A stretch of 64,000 bases of DNA from Yponomeuta sedellus (lineage: Eukaryota > Arthropoda > Insecta > Lepidoptera > Yponomeutidae): contig OW203725.1 in the NCBI GenBank assembly GCA_934045075.1, positions 834,775-898,774 on the forward strand, given 5' to 3'. The translations under genes were made by a program, and so were the position numbers. Under the pieces are notes generated by a model. That model ran no database searches and had not been told where the DNA came from. It saw nothing but the letters and a program-made list of their open reading frames with translations. The stretch's first letter is position 1, and each line of letters opens with the position of its first letter. This document shows, piece after piece, positions 41,700 through 52,039 of this stretch.

Positions 41700-41785
41700 A
41701 AATGGGTCCAAAAAACGTTAACCTTATTTCCGACGTTTCGGCAGCGTTACAATTGCCGTGGTCACGGGTAGACTGAAATAGCGAG
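41700..41785 (-). mobile_element. LINE 3' end, ACGTTTCGGCAGCG family
   Basis: TTTCCGACGTTTCGGCAGCG, TTACAATTGCCGTGGTCACG. Diverged relative of 6188 and 37035. Confidence 0.5.
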
Positions 41786-41870
41786 TACAGTCAACTCCAG
41801 TTCTAAGTAAATACAAATCACGCCCCTAATCACCTAATCAACTAAGGAACTGCGTGTGGGCGTAGAGAGT

Positions 41871-42010
41871 GTTAGATATATCGAGAACACTTTATTGTAC
41901 ATGAAAACGGAAATCACACAGATATTTTTTGTCCTAAGTGTACAGACAGCGGCCTTATCACTAAACATGATCTCTCTGTACAAAAAAAATACCTCAGCGT
42001 TTAGCCAATA
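41871..42010 (-). mobile_element. LINE 3' untranslated end (AAGGCCGCC family)
   Basis: GAGAACACTTTATTGTACAT, GGAAATCACACAGATATTTT, GTACAGACAGCGGCCTTATC, AAACATGATCTCTC: same order as 36011-36165. Confidence 0.6.
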
Positions 42011-42128
42011 TCTGAAGAATAACATAAACTATATAAATCCACAACAGTATCGTCATAACGTATAAAATAATATTAGTAAATAAGCAAAATGGTAATTTGA
42101 ACACAAAAAAACAAAATTACACAAACAT

Positions 42129-42643
42129 AATAAGATTACACAATTTTTTTATTTTTAATGCACTAACCCGTGCTAAGGAACAAATTTAAAAACCTATTTA
42201 GAGGCTAAAAATTTCACCCATGCCGGGATTCGAACCCGCAACCTCTGGCTATCCGTGCCAGCGCTCTACCAATTGAGCCAATGGGCGACTCACGGCATCA
42301 GTGAAATTTCGAACCTCTTTACACTATTCTCTGTATTACGTACAGGCAGCGACATCTGGCTTAAGCAAATTGCATTACTTACAGCCCCGACTACCTACTT
42401 TGCAGTTAGGTTTAACATCGGAACGATATCACTGTACCCACATGACTACACAATTTTTTTTATTTTTAATGCACTAACCCGTGCTAAGGAACAAATTTAA
42501 AAACCTATTTAGAGGCTAAAAATTTCACCCATGCCGGGATTCGAACTCGCAACCTCTGGCTATCCGTGCCAGCGCTCTACCAATTGAGCCAATGGGCGAC
42601 TCACGGCATTTTAGCCTCTAAATAGGTTTTTAAAATAAGATTA
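42129..42643 (-). mobile_element. Panhandle element 8, head-to-tail dimer, 10-bp duplication
   Basis: AATAAGATTA at 42129-42138 and 42634-42643. End A is on the left (TTTTTATTTTTAATGCACTA), then unit 1 with antisense tRNA-like module (about 42215-42290) and head to 42445, unit 2 restarting at TTTTTATTTTTAATGCACTA with its module (about 42528-42602), then a switch at CGGCATTTTAGCCTC and end B (AATAGGTTTTTAA). Confidence 0.92.
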
Positions 42644-43249
42644 GTCAATCCAACCGCCCCGAGACATATCCGACCCAAAGGTTCCTATAACGCAGGCAGA
42701 ATTACCGCGCTGCACTGCTAGGGTAGCTCACTGTTACTATCAAATATGCTCCGGAGCGGTAGTCCAAGCCGCGGTTCCTCAGCCGATCTGAAGATGTTAT
42801 AATGTGCGTAAATGAGAGGTGAGATTTGGCCACCTAAATCACTGTTAATAAGATGGTCTGGTCGCGTTCCTGATGAGATTAGGTCCCGTAGTGGTGCCCC
42901 AGTGCGTCGACACATCGAGTGACCACACGTGCCACTAGAGACAGAAAGTATGCTCTGAATTGTTATTACCTACCAAGGATAAGCAGATTTATAGGATTTC
43001 CGTGAAATCCTAAATCGTTTGCGAAGAAATAATTGGATAAACACCGATAATAATGCGGACTAGTGAATATTTTTTCTCTCAGACTAGCAATTTTGAAAGT
43101 AGTGCAAAAAATCAACCTTCACAGTAAAGAAAATATTACTGTTTGTACTATAATCGCGATGCCAGTAGGATTTTGTACCGTGGAAGCCTGTAATGTCCAG
43201 ACCATAAGCCACAGAAAAAGAAAGAGAATCGTTTTAGAAAACCAACTTA
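42644..43249. other. Unannotated
   Basis: A frame at 43063-43395 contains M-P-V-G-F-C-T-V-E-A-C but does not hold up as a THAP domain; see rejected items. Confidence 0.3.
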
Positions 43250-43292
43250 ATTATCCTATTATCCTATTATCCTATTATCCTACTACAAATAA
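43250..43292 (+). repeat. Microsatellite (ATTATCCT)n
   Basis: Four to five tandem copies of an 8-base unit. Confidence 0.85.
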
Positions 43293-43355
43293 AAACATAC
43301 ACGGTGCAAGGATGCAAGGATGCAAAGTATGCAGCACTTTTTCAAGGTTCCCTAA

Positions 43356-43547
43356 GGAGTTTACACGTTCAGTCTGGCGTCAGTTCAGTCCGTGACCTTG
43401 ATCAAGCTCGGATTGATGCCAGACTGATGAAGCATCAAAATATTCGAATATCTGTCAGTCTGATCCATCAGTCCACTGAATAGACAATCAGCCTGCCGTC
43501 AGTCTAACCAAACTGATGGAATCGACCAGACTGAACGTGTAAACTCC
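43356..43547. mobile_element. MITE with 22-bp terminal inverted repeats
   Basis: GGAGTTTACACGTTCAGTCT at the left and AGACTGAACGTGTAAACTCC at the right, exact over 22 bp, with further CAGTCTG/CAGACTG words inside. 192 bp, no coding capacity. No clear target duplication. Confidence 0.8.
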
Positions 43548-43575
43548 GTCTTATAGTTTCGCATAACGTATGTCT

Positions 43576-43840
43576 GAGGGCGAGATAAATAGTCGTTGCT
43601 TAGCCCAAGTCCATAGTCATGCTTCCCTAAGCATTACTTCAGGCTAACTTAGCAAAGTATCAATGCGTTACTAAAATAGACGTTTGCTTAGCTGAGCATG
43701 TTCTTAGGCCAATGCTAAGAATTAGTCCGGGTCTCGCGACTTAGAGAGTGCCAAAGTACTGTCTATGATAGACAAATCGATTCTTAAGCAAGTGCTTTCG
43801 CTAAGACTCGTTCTTAGAAGCGACTATTTATCTCGCCCTG
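43576..43840. mobile_element. MITE, AGGGCGAGATAAATAGTCG ends
   Basis: AGGGCGAGATAAATAGTCG (left) and CGACTATTTATCTCGCCCT (right) are exact complements; GCTTAG/CTAAG words repeat inside. 265 bp and only 28 bases from the previous MITE. Target duplication not resolved. Confidence 0.8.
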
Positions 43841-43906
43841 ACTGTCCATGGCCTAGCTCAGAAACGATTAGTGTACTCAGAAACTATGACTGCGTTAAAT
43901 TTGTAA

Positions 43907-44155
43907 CGGTGCAAACCTCTTTACAGCATTTTTTTGATATTTCTTTGATCATGTCTATAATTTTCAAAATCTAAAATTACGTCACCCATTTTTTACGATT
44001 TCGTTGTGGTTTCGGTATTATTACTTGATACTTCAACCACACTCGTAAATCGTCCTTTATCTACTTATTTAGCGTTTTATCAAGTTTTCTGTTTAAATAA
44101 AATACAGACTTGAAGCCGTTCCACTTTTATTATATATAAAATGTTCTTCAACCAC
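43907..44155 (+). repeat. Possible solo-LTR fragment, partner of 53931-54210
   Basis: Starts TGTAACGGTGCAAACCTCTT and shares TTTCAAAATCTAAAATT-like, TTTTCTGTTTAAATAAAAT and GAAGCCGTTCCAC..AAAACGTTC-like words with 53931-54210 in the same direction. TG at the start and an AATAAA in the middle suit an LTR, but no CA end or duplication is evident. Confidence 0.4.
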
Positions 44156-44462
44156 ACAAACACGCGACTAACTCGCAACATGGTCTCGACAGAATATCAG
44201 CGTTGTGGTTAGATACCTCGGTGGCTGCTACAACACATGCTGAGTCGGGAACCATTTTAGGGGCTCAATACTTTAAAACTTTAAATAAATTACTTCTACT
44301 AGGTCTACATATTTTTCTGTGCTGTTCTATTCAAATGTTTTTTTTTTGTGTTTTGTTAAGATTTGCGTTTTTTATGTTTTTTTGTTACCGTTTGGTTTTG
44401 TTTTTGAAGTATTGTACCTTTAAATAAATTGTTTCTCTCTTTTTCTCTCTCTCTCTCTCTCA
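44156..44462 (+). mobile_element. Repeat with (CT)n tail, inverted partner at 52424-52736
   Basis: From ACACAAACACGCGACTAACT to TTTAAATAAATTGTTTCTCT and a CT microsatellite. 52424-52736 is the reverse complement, nearly base for base, with a GA run first. The microsatellite tail after AATAAA suggests a LINE 3' region. Confidence 0.7.
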
Positions 44463-45064
44463 AATTGAGCCTATTTAGGGCCAGTTTCTGAATTGGGAAT
44501 TTCACTAAGTAAATAGTTAACGGTACTGCTGTCTCTTCAAATTTACCAAAAAACAGCATGTTTCCTTAAGTATTTACTTAATGAAATTGTCAGTTCAAAA
44601 ATCGGCCCATAATATCTCAACGCTTGCTTAAAAAAATGACATCACGATAATTCGTATCAATGTTGTCCTGATATCGGCTGAACACCGACTTCTACGCCTA
44701 CCCACCACAGTGGCAACAAAACTGTAATGTTTGCTCGCCGCTGATTGTGGGGGTGTTTGCCCCGCGCCCCGCGCCCCGCCCGCCGGTAATCCACTTACCA
44801 GAGGCTAGTCATCGATTGCTCATCGGCAATAATGGTTGTCTCTGTGCCACACGCATACCTCACATTAGGACTCAAACCTTTCTTCAGAGACAGGGGATAA
44901 AATATATAAAAAAATACATAATATAGTTTATTTGCCAATTACAAGCAATAGAATAATGCAAAAAAAATCACAGATACATGTTTACTGCACTGTTAAACAA
45001 TTTGTACTTCATAAAATAGCTTCAGATCTCCACACTAGGCATAGCATAGTGGAGACCCCACGAC
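44463..45064. other. Unannotated; short GC-rich patch
   Basis: CCCCGCGCCCCGCGCCCCGC near 44760 is the only notable run. Confidence 0.3.
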
Positions 45065-45200
45065 GTATTTACGATACACAAATAATTTTAATACAAGGTT
45101 AACATTTTTTTGGATTAAAATATGTTCAAATTATTTCATACAATATATATATATATTGTATGTTAACCTTGTATTAAAATTATTTGTGTATCGTAAATAC
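45065..45200. repeat. Perfect 41-bp inverted repeat around a 54-bp spacer
   Basis: 45065-45105 (GTATTTACGATACACAAATA...) and 45160-45200 are exact reverse complements over 41 bases. The spacer ends in CATACAATATATATATATAT, itself near-palindromic. The right arm ends 20 bases before a panhandle-family unit. Confidence 0.9.
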
Positions 45201-45220
45201 AGAGGACACAGAATACGAAT

Positions 45221-45428
45221 ACGTAATACAGAGAATAGTGTAAAGAGGTTCGAAATTTCACTGATGCCGGTGAGTCGCCCATTAGCTCAGTTGGATAGAG
45301 CGCTGGCACGGATAGAAAGAGGTCGCGGGTTCGAATCCCGGCATGGGTGGAATTTTCAGCCTCTAAATAGGTTTTTAAAATTGTCCTTAGCACGGGTTAG
45401 TGCATTAAAAATAAAAATAGTATAATTT
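45221..45428 (+). mobile_element. Panhandle-family unit, simple sense form
   Basis: Head ACGTAATACAGAGAATAGTG, GGTTCGAAATTTCACTGATG, tRNA-like module from GCCCATTAGCTCAGTTGG with B-box GGTTCGAATCCC, tail GGTTTTTAAAATTGTCCTTAG, end A at GCATTAAAAATAAAAATAGT. No inverted end B and no duplication visible. It shows the plain SINE-like layout. Confidence 0.85.
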
Positions 45429-45954
45429 TTAGATTAACTAAAGTAATGTGTAAAATAAATGTTTCAGTGTGGCTCAAATCGTTATCTTACGATGAAACTG
45501 AGAAACTTCTAGAGATTTGTAAGTAATTATTTCATTTTAATATCACCTTATTAATGTATTTCACCGTTTTAAAAAATATAAGTACTTATTTTTGGCAGTA
45601 GTACTCACCCTCTCTCTGTCAAACTCGCACACACACGCATACACACTCACGCCTTCACATTTACATTATTTTTTTTTACTTACACACATAGACGGAGGTC
45701 AATTAACACTGAACACTATTTCTGAAATACTTTTGCTTTTAAACAATAAAATACAAATTATCATAGTTAGGATTTGGTGTAGATTATTATTTGTAAACGG
45801 CGGAAGTAGGCGCTGTCTGCTGTAATACAGGTGATGAGCCTAGCACAGCAGCGGATGCTCAATAATTTTAATTATAAACCAAAACATGTATGTAAAAATT
45901 TTAGTTATAGTCTAGTATAAGTCTTTTAAGTCGCAAATAAATAATTAAAAAAAA
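45429..45954. other. Unannotated
   Basis: A (CA)n-like patch at 45627-45650. No gene. Confidence 0.3.
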
Positions 45955-46003
45955 ATATATCCACTGCTGGACATAGCTCTCATAGCTTCAGCAAAAGATG
46001 CGT
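45955..46003 (-). mobile_element. RTE-like 3' tail fragment
   Basis: TATATCCACTGCTGGACATAGCTCTC, reverse complement of the family's end. Confidence 0.45.
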
Positions 46004-46429
46004 AATAATTAATTATAATTATAATATAAAGTGTGCGTGTGACAATGTTTATACTTTATTGCACACGAAACGTTAAAAACATAAGAAATAAAAACATAAG
46101 ACATTACATAAGAAATAACATGTACAAAGGCGAGTTTATCTATGTAAGAGACTCCTTCCAGCAAACCTTGGACAGTCGGAGCATCAGTAAAAAACGGGTC
46201 TATATACGTGTACAAAATAAACTACATAGACTGCAAAAACCCCTAACAATAACCTAAGCAGAAATAATATACTATATAGACTTAATATCTGTAAATATAA
46301 ATAAATAAAATAAAATACATAGCTCAAAGTTATGATAGAGATAAATAGTGCTCTTTCAACTGCTTCTTAAATGTACCAATTGTGGGGCTAGCGCATATTT
46401 TCCTATTTCAATGATACTATTTCAGTGTT
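46004..46429. other. Unannotated
   Basis: TACTTTATTGCACACGAAAC at 46050 may be a remnant LINE tail on the minus strand. Confidence 0.3.
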
Positions 46430-46546
46430 GTAAGCCGTTGGTGCCGGCTGTCTTGTAATGATGGTTCTTAAGCCATATTAGAGGATTAAGGGCGGCTTGA
46501 AAACTTCCGACAGTAAGGCCCGCCACTGTCCTACAATCCTCCACGA
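46430..46546 (+). mobile_element. 5S-derived SINE, middle part
   Basis: GTAAGCCGTTGGTGCCGGCT, GGGCGGCTTGAAAACTTCCG, GTCCTACAATCCTCCAC. Head and tail missing. Confidence 0.7.
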
Positions 46547-46949
46547 TGTTTGTCTTGGAAAAAAGTTTGCGGCAACAATAAAATATTATTATTATTAATA
46601 CGTTTATTGCACATAAGTAAATCTTACGACGAATCGGCCGTAGACTGTATTCAATGCAGCCAATAGCTTCGGTTTGGCGGCGGACTTAATGCTTTAAGCA
46701 TTATAAATATATTATCCCACGGGGCGCGTGCACGGGGCAATTCGGGGCGCGTGTGCGCGCACGGGGTGCACGGGGCAATTCAGAACTTTGTCTATCTGTA
46801 TGCCAGCTTCATGTGACTCCGTTCAGGTGTTATTGAGTGATGGAATAACAAACGTCCACACATCTTCACAAACGTTCACATTTTTATTTTTAGTAGGATT
46901 GTCTGGCTAGAAGATATAGTTTGAAGATTTAAGATTACCAATACTCTGC
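46547..46949. other. Unannotated; GC-rich direct repeat at 46718-46790
   Basis: GCACGGGGCAATTC occurs twice with GGGGCGCGTG words between, a two-copy GC-rich minisatellite in AT-rich DNA. No gene. Confidence 0.4.
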
Positions 46950-47070
46950 AGCTTATGTGCTGTCTTACATTCCTCCACCAACCCGGACTTAGCCCCCGTG
47001 GTGGAGTTTGGCCTAACCTGCGATGCAGGAAGAGACGCGTGCCCCAGCAGTGGGGACAAGGGTTGATAAC
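46950..47070 (+). mobile_element. 5S-derived SINE, 3' end
   Basis: GCTGTCTTACATTCCTCCAC, CCGTGGTGGAGTTTGGCC, ACGCGTGCCCCAGCAGTGGG and CAAGGGTTGATAACG. Confidence 0.75.
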
Positions 47071-47499
47071 GATGTGCCTTGAAGATACGAATGCTTTCGT
47101 AAGAAGTTCTGTTGGGTATTTGTGATGTGGACAAACACCGAGTTTTTACGATGTTTACTAGGACTTACGGGGAATAAAGTGTTCCATACTCTCCACTTCA
47201 CGCTATCACTTTTATAAATATTCACTTGCGGCAATATAACACGTGGAAATTTCACCGTAGTACGTTTGAGCCGAGAGGAAGGATCCATCGTGTCACATTA
47301 AAATTTCCATTTGACTTGACAGCACAAGAGGAGTGTCTCTTAGACAGCTAAAAGTCTCTTCAACATACTTTCGTTGAGACTTCGAGACTTGGAGAGAGAC
47401 CTTTCTATGGTCGCCAGCCAGCGTAGAGAGATGCATTTATTTGAAGCTAAGAGTAGTTTCGAGACAGTACATTTACATACATATATCGTACATAAATTT
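47071..47499. other. Unannotated
   Basis: No recognised features. Confidence 0.3.
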
Positions 47500-47575
47500 A
47501 CGCCTTTGTCCCAGTCGCATTGGCAGGGACCATTGTTTGCCACTTGCCACGACTACGTCTTTCGCTTCATCATAA
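47500..47575 (-). mobile_element. LINE 3' end (NVDEA family) remnant
   Basis: CAGGGACCATTGTTTGCCAC, TTGCCACGACTACGTCTTTC and GCTTCATCATA align with the reverse of the family terminus. Confidence 0.45.
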
Positions 47576-47611
47576 TTTATTGTAATATTATCAGTTATAG
47601 TAATGAATAGT

Positions 47612-47900
47612 AAAGGTGATAAGATATGATATCAACCCTTGTATGTCCCCACTGCGGGGGCACGGGTCTTCCTGCATCACAGGAAGGTTAGGCCATACTC
47701 CACCACGGGGGCCAAGTCCGAGTTGGTGGAGGATTGTAAGACAGTGGCGGGCCTTACTGTCAGAAGTTATCAAGCCGCCCATAAGGCCTCTGACATGGCT
47801 TATCGACTGCCATTACATGACACGGCTTAACGTACCTTGCGAAGCACGGAAGCACTCGGAAAAATGCCACTAGCGGTAGTCACAAAGGTAAAGGTGATAA
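47612..47900 (-). mobile_element. 5S-derived SINE, 5'-truncated, 11-bp target duplication
   Basis: AAAGGTGATAA at 47612-47622 and 47890-47900. The body on the minus strand runs from GTGACTACCGCTAGTGGCAT to the 3' end AAGGGTTGATATCATATC; the 5S box A/C head is cut off. 5' truncation with a duplication is the usual result of target-primed reverse transcription and supports the retroposon nature of the family. Confidence 0.85.
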
Positions 47901-48237
47901 AATCGTAATGATCTTTACTGAATAGTAACCATAAATAAAATGTTATAAATTTATAATATGTTTACAAAACAGGTTAATAACGGCTTCGCTGTAGCACTGT
48001 AGTATGCTGTACTAGTTTATAAATAGTGAACCATAGAACCTTAGCTGCATTTGTCCTAATTTAAGTTTTGTGTATATTTGCATGCATTCCTTACGTACGA
48101 GTTCTACAAATTTGTTACACCCTTACAGGATCCATGTTACTAGTTACGTATGAACCGTTCATGGTTTTGCAACAAATAAATAAAATTAAATAATTAATCA
48201 GTGTTACGAAAGCCTTTTTATAACTCCGAACCGGTAA
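47901..48237. other. Unannotated AT-rich
   Basis: Nothing recognised. Confidence 0.3.
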
Positions 48238-48375
48238 TAAATGGATGCAATGCGAAAAACTGCCGGCAGATGCTGGATGCGGCAAGCTGAAGACAGGGCG
48301 CTATGGCGCTCATTAGAGGAGGGCTATGTCCAGTGGACTACATAATATAGCCTGAAGAAGAAGAAGAAATGCATC
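48238..48375 (+). pseudogene. RTE-like LINE C-terminal tail
   Basis: Matches the reverse of 60987-61253: CGAAAAACTGCCGGCAGATGC, GCTGAAGACAGGGCGCTATGG, then CAGTGGACTACATAATATAG and a GAAGAAGAAGAAG tail. It encodes the K-T-A-G-R-C-W..A-E-D-R-A-L-W region. Confidence 0.7.
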
Positions 48376-48644
48376 TCATTTCCATAAGAAAGTTATTTTA
48401 GTTTCAACATGTGTAATATTTTGTCGATTCCAAACCTTTGTACAATTCAACATAGACTCTACACAATTCTAGTAGTGCAGTAAGTAGAATAGAACAGAAT
48501 GTATTTGCTAAAGCATGGTAATTACATATCATGTAAGTGGTAACTTAATATTATGGTACAAGCATGCTCCACCCGTCAGGGTGCGCAAATATTACTTTGC
48601 TTGTGAAAACAAACAGCCTACCTATTATTAGCCATATTAGAAAC

Positions 48645-49246
48645 TAAATAAAAAATATTATACTATTTTTATTTTTAATGCACTAACCTGTGCTAAGGAC
48701 AACTTTAAAAACCTATTTAGAGGCTAAAAAGTAAGTGATGCAATTAGCTTAAGCCAGATGTCGCTGCCTGTACGTAATACAGAGAATAGTGTAAAGAGGT
48801 TCGAAATTTCACTGATGCCGGTGAGTCGCCCATTGGCTCAATTGGTAGAGCGCTGGCACGGATAGCCAGAGGTTGCGGGTTCGAATCCCGGCATGGGTGA
48901 AATTTTTAGCCTCTAAATAGGTTTTTAAATTTGTCCTTAGCATAGGTTAGTGCATTAAAAATAAAAATAGTATAATCATGTGGGTACAGTGATATCGTTC
49001 CGATGTTAAACCTAACTGCAAAGTGGGTAGTCGGGGCTGTAAGTGATGCAATTTGCTTAAGCCAGATGTCGCTGCCTGTACGTAATACAGAGAATAGTGT
49101 AAAGAGGTTCGAAATTTCACTGATGCCGGTGAGTCGCCCATTGGCTCAATTGGTAGAGCGCTGGCACGGATAGCCAGAGGTTGCGGGTTTGAATCCCGGC
49201 ATGGGTGAAATTTTTAGCCTCTAAATAGGTTTTTAAATAAAAATAT
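48645..49246 (-). mobile_element. Panhandle element 10, dimer with 308-bp period
   Basis: TAAATAAAAAATAT (48645-48658) and TAAATAAAAATAT (49234-49246) flank it, one indel apart. End A is at the left (TACTATTTTTATTTTTAATG), then TTTAGAGGCTAAAAAG, then two direct units in plus sense with period 308 (GTGATGCAAT at 48735 and 49043). Their tRNA-like modules are at about 48825-48898 and 49133-49206; both have intact CTGGC/GCCAG stems. End B is at the right. Confidence 0.9.
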
Positions 49247-49861
49247 GTACACGAATCTCTGTAATACAACAAAAAAACATGTTAAGCTTAAAACTAATTT
49301 GGTATAAATTGTGGATCATTAAAGAAGTCCTTTCTTTACATTATAATACAGTTTATCTATAAGAATTTTGTACAATACTGCTTTATATTTTGTAAGGGGT
49401 AGGTCAGCAATTTTTTGAGGCATATTGATCTTTATTGCCATAAAGTACGAATTTCGTGAGTGTAAAGCTAATGACTGTGCTGGAATATGTAGTTTGTTTT
49501 TGTTTCTGTCTCTACCGTTATATACTTCGTTATTCTTCTTAAAGATGTGAGGGTACTTTTTTACTCATATACATATTTCAAAAATGTAGAGACTAGGAAG
49601 TGGCAATATATTCAAGGTTTTAAACAGTGCATGACATTAAAATAAACTGAGGTTTTAGTGTGTTGAAGGTCTTAATTAATCCTCAAGTCCATTCCATTCA
49701 GACGGCAAATGAGTTGAACACGTCCACGAATGCGTGCGACGTTTGTGAACACCTGAGTCAGATCCGATCAGCCCTGTAAGGAGCTTGGCTCAGATTAAGG
49801 CTCTCAATTATCGGACGCCAGAGGCCTCCCATGAACCGAACGAAATGCTATTAACTGACAT
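49247..49861. other. Unannotated
   Basis: No recognised repeat or gene. Confidence 0.3.
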
Positions 49862-49955
49862 TGCAATGTTCTGTGGCGAGCACATGTCAACTCCGCACGC
49901 GCACTGTAAACTCCATCACTCCTGCATCGCGCAATCAAAGTGTTTCACCTGACGG
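49862..49955 (+). repeat. Repeat with inverted partner at 59270-59352
   Basis: GCGAGCACATGTCAACTCCG, CGCGCACTGTAAACTCCATC and CTGCATCGCGCAATCAAAGT match the reverse complement of 59270-59352. Class unknown. Confidence 0.6.
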
Positions 49956-50033
49956 ACCATGAATATAACTGTAAGAGTGACACTGGGTGGGTTACTATTT
50001 AAAAAAATGTATAGTAACCCATAAAAATACAAA

Positions 50034-50234
50034 AGTATTATTCCATACGTACGTTACGTTCCGTATGTACGTAATACAGAGAATAGTGTAAAGAGGTTCG
50101 AAATTTCACTGATGCCGGTGAGACGCCCATTGGCTCAGTTGGAAAGAGCGCTGGCATGGATAGCCAGAGGTCGCGGGTACGGATCCCGGCATGGGTGGAA
50201 CTTTAGCCTCTAAATAGGTTTTTAGTATTATTCC
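50034..50234 (-). mobile_element. Panhandle-family element with 11-bp duplication, head-terminated
   Basis: AGTATTATTCC at 50034-50044 and 50224-50234. End B (AATAGGTTTTT) is at the right. The left end is not end A but a sequence ATACGTACGTTACGTTCCGT leading into the head CGTAATACAGAGAATAGTG. The tRNA-like module is at about 50124-50197 with a mutated B-box (GGTACGGATCCC). Confidence 0.85.
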
Positions 50235-50417
50235 GTTCAATAATTTTACATGTGGTGCAAAAACCCACCTATGCATGTGGGGTCTCGTTAATTAGTAAGT
50301 AAAATATTTTATTAGCCCTACCAATTTTTTATAGCCAATAAATGTCCTGCTGCATGTCACATGCCTATAGTTATACAAATAAATTAAAATTCGTAATTTT
50401 AATCTATTATATGACTC

Positions 50418-50475
50418 ATGTGTGAGCGTGTGTGTTTGTGTGTGTGTGTGTGTGTGTGCGAGAGAGGGAGAGAGA
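50418..50475 (+). repeat. (GT)n microsatellite with GA run
   Basis: About twelve GT units followed by GAGAGAGG-type repeats. Confidence 0.85.
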
Positions 50476-52039
50476 AAATGTGTATGTCTGAGTGTGTGAA
50501 AATAGGAGCGCGCGTTAGTGACATGACCTAAACCTGCGATTCTATGCCGTGAGATCAGTGACTACAATCATGATTTTTCAAGACAGTTAAAGAGGTCAAT
50601 CAGCAGTCGACACGTGGTTCCGCATTTCTTTGTCCTCAAATCGCAATAGGCCTCTGGCGTCCCCGGATTGCCTACACAAATGCGATCAGCGTTAAGTGGC
50701 GCGCTGTGAGACGGCATCGGTACCACGAACCGGCAATGATAGATATATCGGTAGATAAAAACTACATTTGCTTCTACACACACACACATACACACACATT
50801 AACATATACACACACACACATACTATAACTGATAGAAAATAAAATTGGAAAGCAAATTTCCACAAGAAGAGTAAGTAAGACAGAATCAAAAAACTGATTC
50901 CATATTGTCTCTCAATATCTTCTAAACCTACTTTTTATCAAAAAATAAGTAATATAAAAAAAAATTTTGTTAATGTTAGGTTTTTATTCAGACTGCATAT
51001 ATACCGGATTGCAATGAAACTTTACCAATACGTTCAAAAGACAAATCGAGGTTTGACTGAACTTTGAATTGAAAAAAAACCTTGTCAAAAAGAAATTATA
51101 GCCCTATGATTAGTTTCTATGCAAAATATTAAGCCTTTCGGTTGATGTTATTATTGCTTAACAGATTTTTTTTTTATATATTTTATTTGGATTACGACTG
51201 CGGTGCTCTCTTTTTAAAATTCGCAATCTTTTATTACTTTTTATCACATTTAATTCAGTGAGAACAAGGACGGGCTGAAAATTACCGCTGTGATGATGCA
51301 TGCACTAAGCTGAGCCCTATCCTTTTTAAGACATGGGTACTTGTCTCTATTTTTTGTCACAGTATCTACGAGTATATGTTCTCTAATCTATGTGTGATAA
51401 ATAAACATTTTTCAATTTCAATTTTAATTATGAGGCTCTATCTTCTTTTTTATTCTGTTATTCTTAGTTGCAAGCGCGAGCCAATCTTGGTTTGTGTCCT
51501 CAAGACCATATTATTGATAAAGTGTCATTGCGACCCGGAATGTCGCTTGTGGGAATTACACGTATGGGAACTGCACCTTGCGATGCCAAATTGAGGCGGT
51601 CGTTTGAGAATTAAAAACAAAGTAACAACGTTTGTATGCGAATTGCTCCTCGAGGGACCCTCGAGGGATGGTTGTGAACTTGAAACCTGAAAGTTTACGT
51701 ATTAAATTAAATTACCTACTTATTGATGGCCGCTACTTATTGTAATTAATCTCTAAATATAGCGTGCCAAAACGTACGTTCCATAGGCCTTTCTTAAGTT
51801 GTGTATGTAAAATTAAAAACTAAGAACGACCGTCGCTAACAGATAAACCGAACAGGCTTCCGAGAGCGGCTAGATTATAAGAAACACTTGTTATTTGACA
51901 TATTTCACAAATAAAAAAAAACCTCTAAGTCTTCACTTCCATTTCACGACAGCCGAGATCGGAAAGCTACCATGAGCGTTTCAATATTAACTTTGGCCTT
52001 TGCAACAGCTACCGAACCAAGCGGTTACTTTACGTAGAT
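50476..52039. other. Unannotated; (CA)n at 50777-50822
   Basis: Two interrupted CA runs at 50777-50822. GATAAATAAACATTTTTCAA at 51397 may be an old LINE tail. The frames at 50568-50889 and 51376-51594 reflect the repeats and are not called. Confidence 0.35.

Noticed and set aside
43063..43395. Second THAP domain (C-x4-C followed later by FSRFPKE)
   Set aside because: The spacing is wrong, a microsatellite lies between the parts, the tryptophan and C-x2-H parts are missing and the end is inside a MITE.
45221..45428. Hammerhead ribozyme in the panhandle unit (CTGATG near GAAA)
   Set aside because: GAAA precedes CTGATG by only a few bases and no helix II/III arrangement or cleavage site fits, so the three conserved pieces are not in a usable order.
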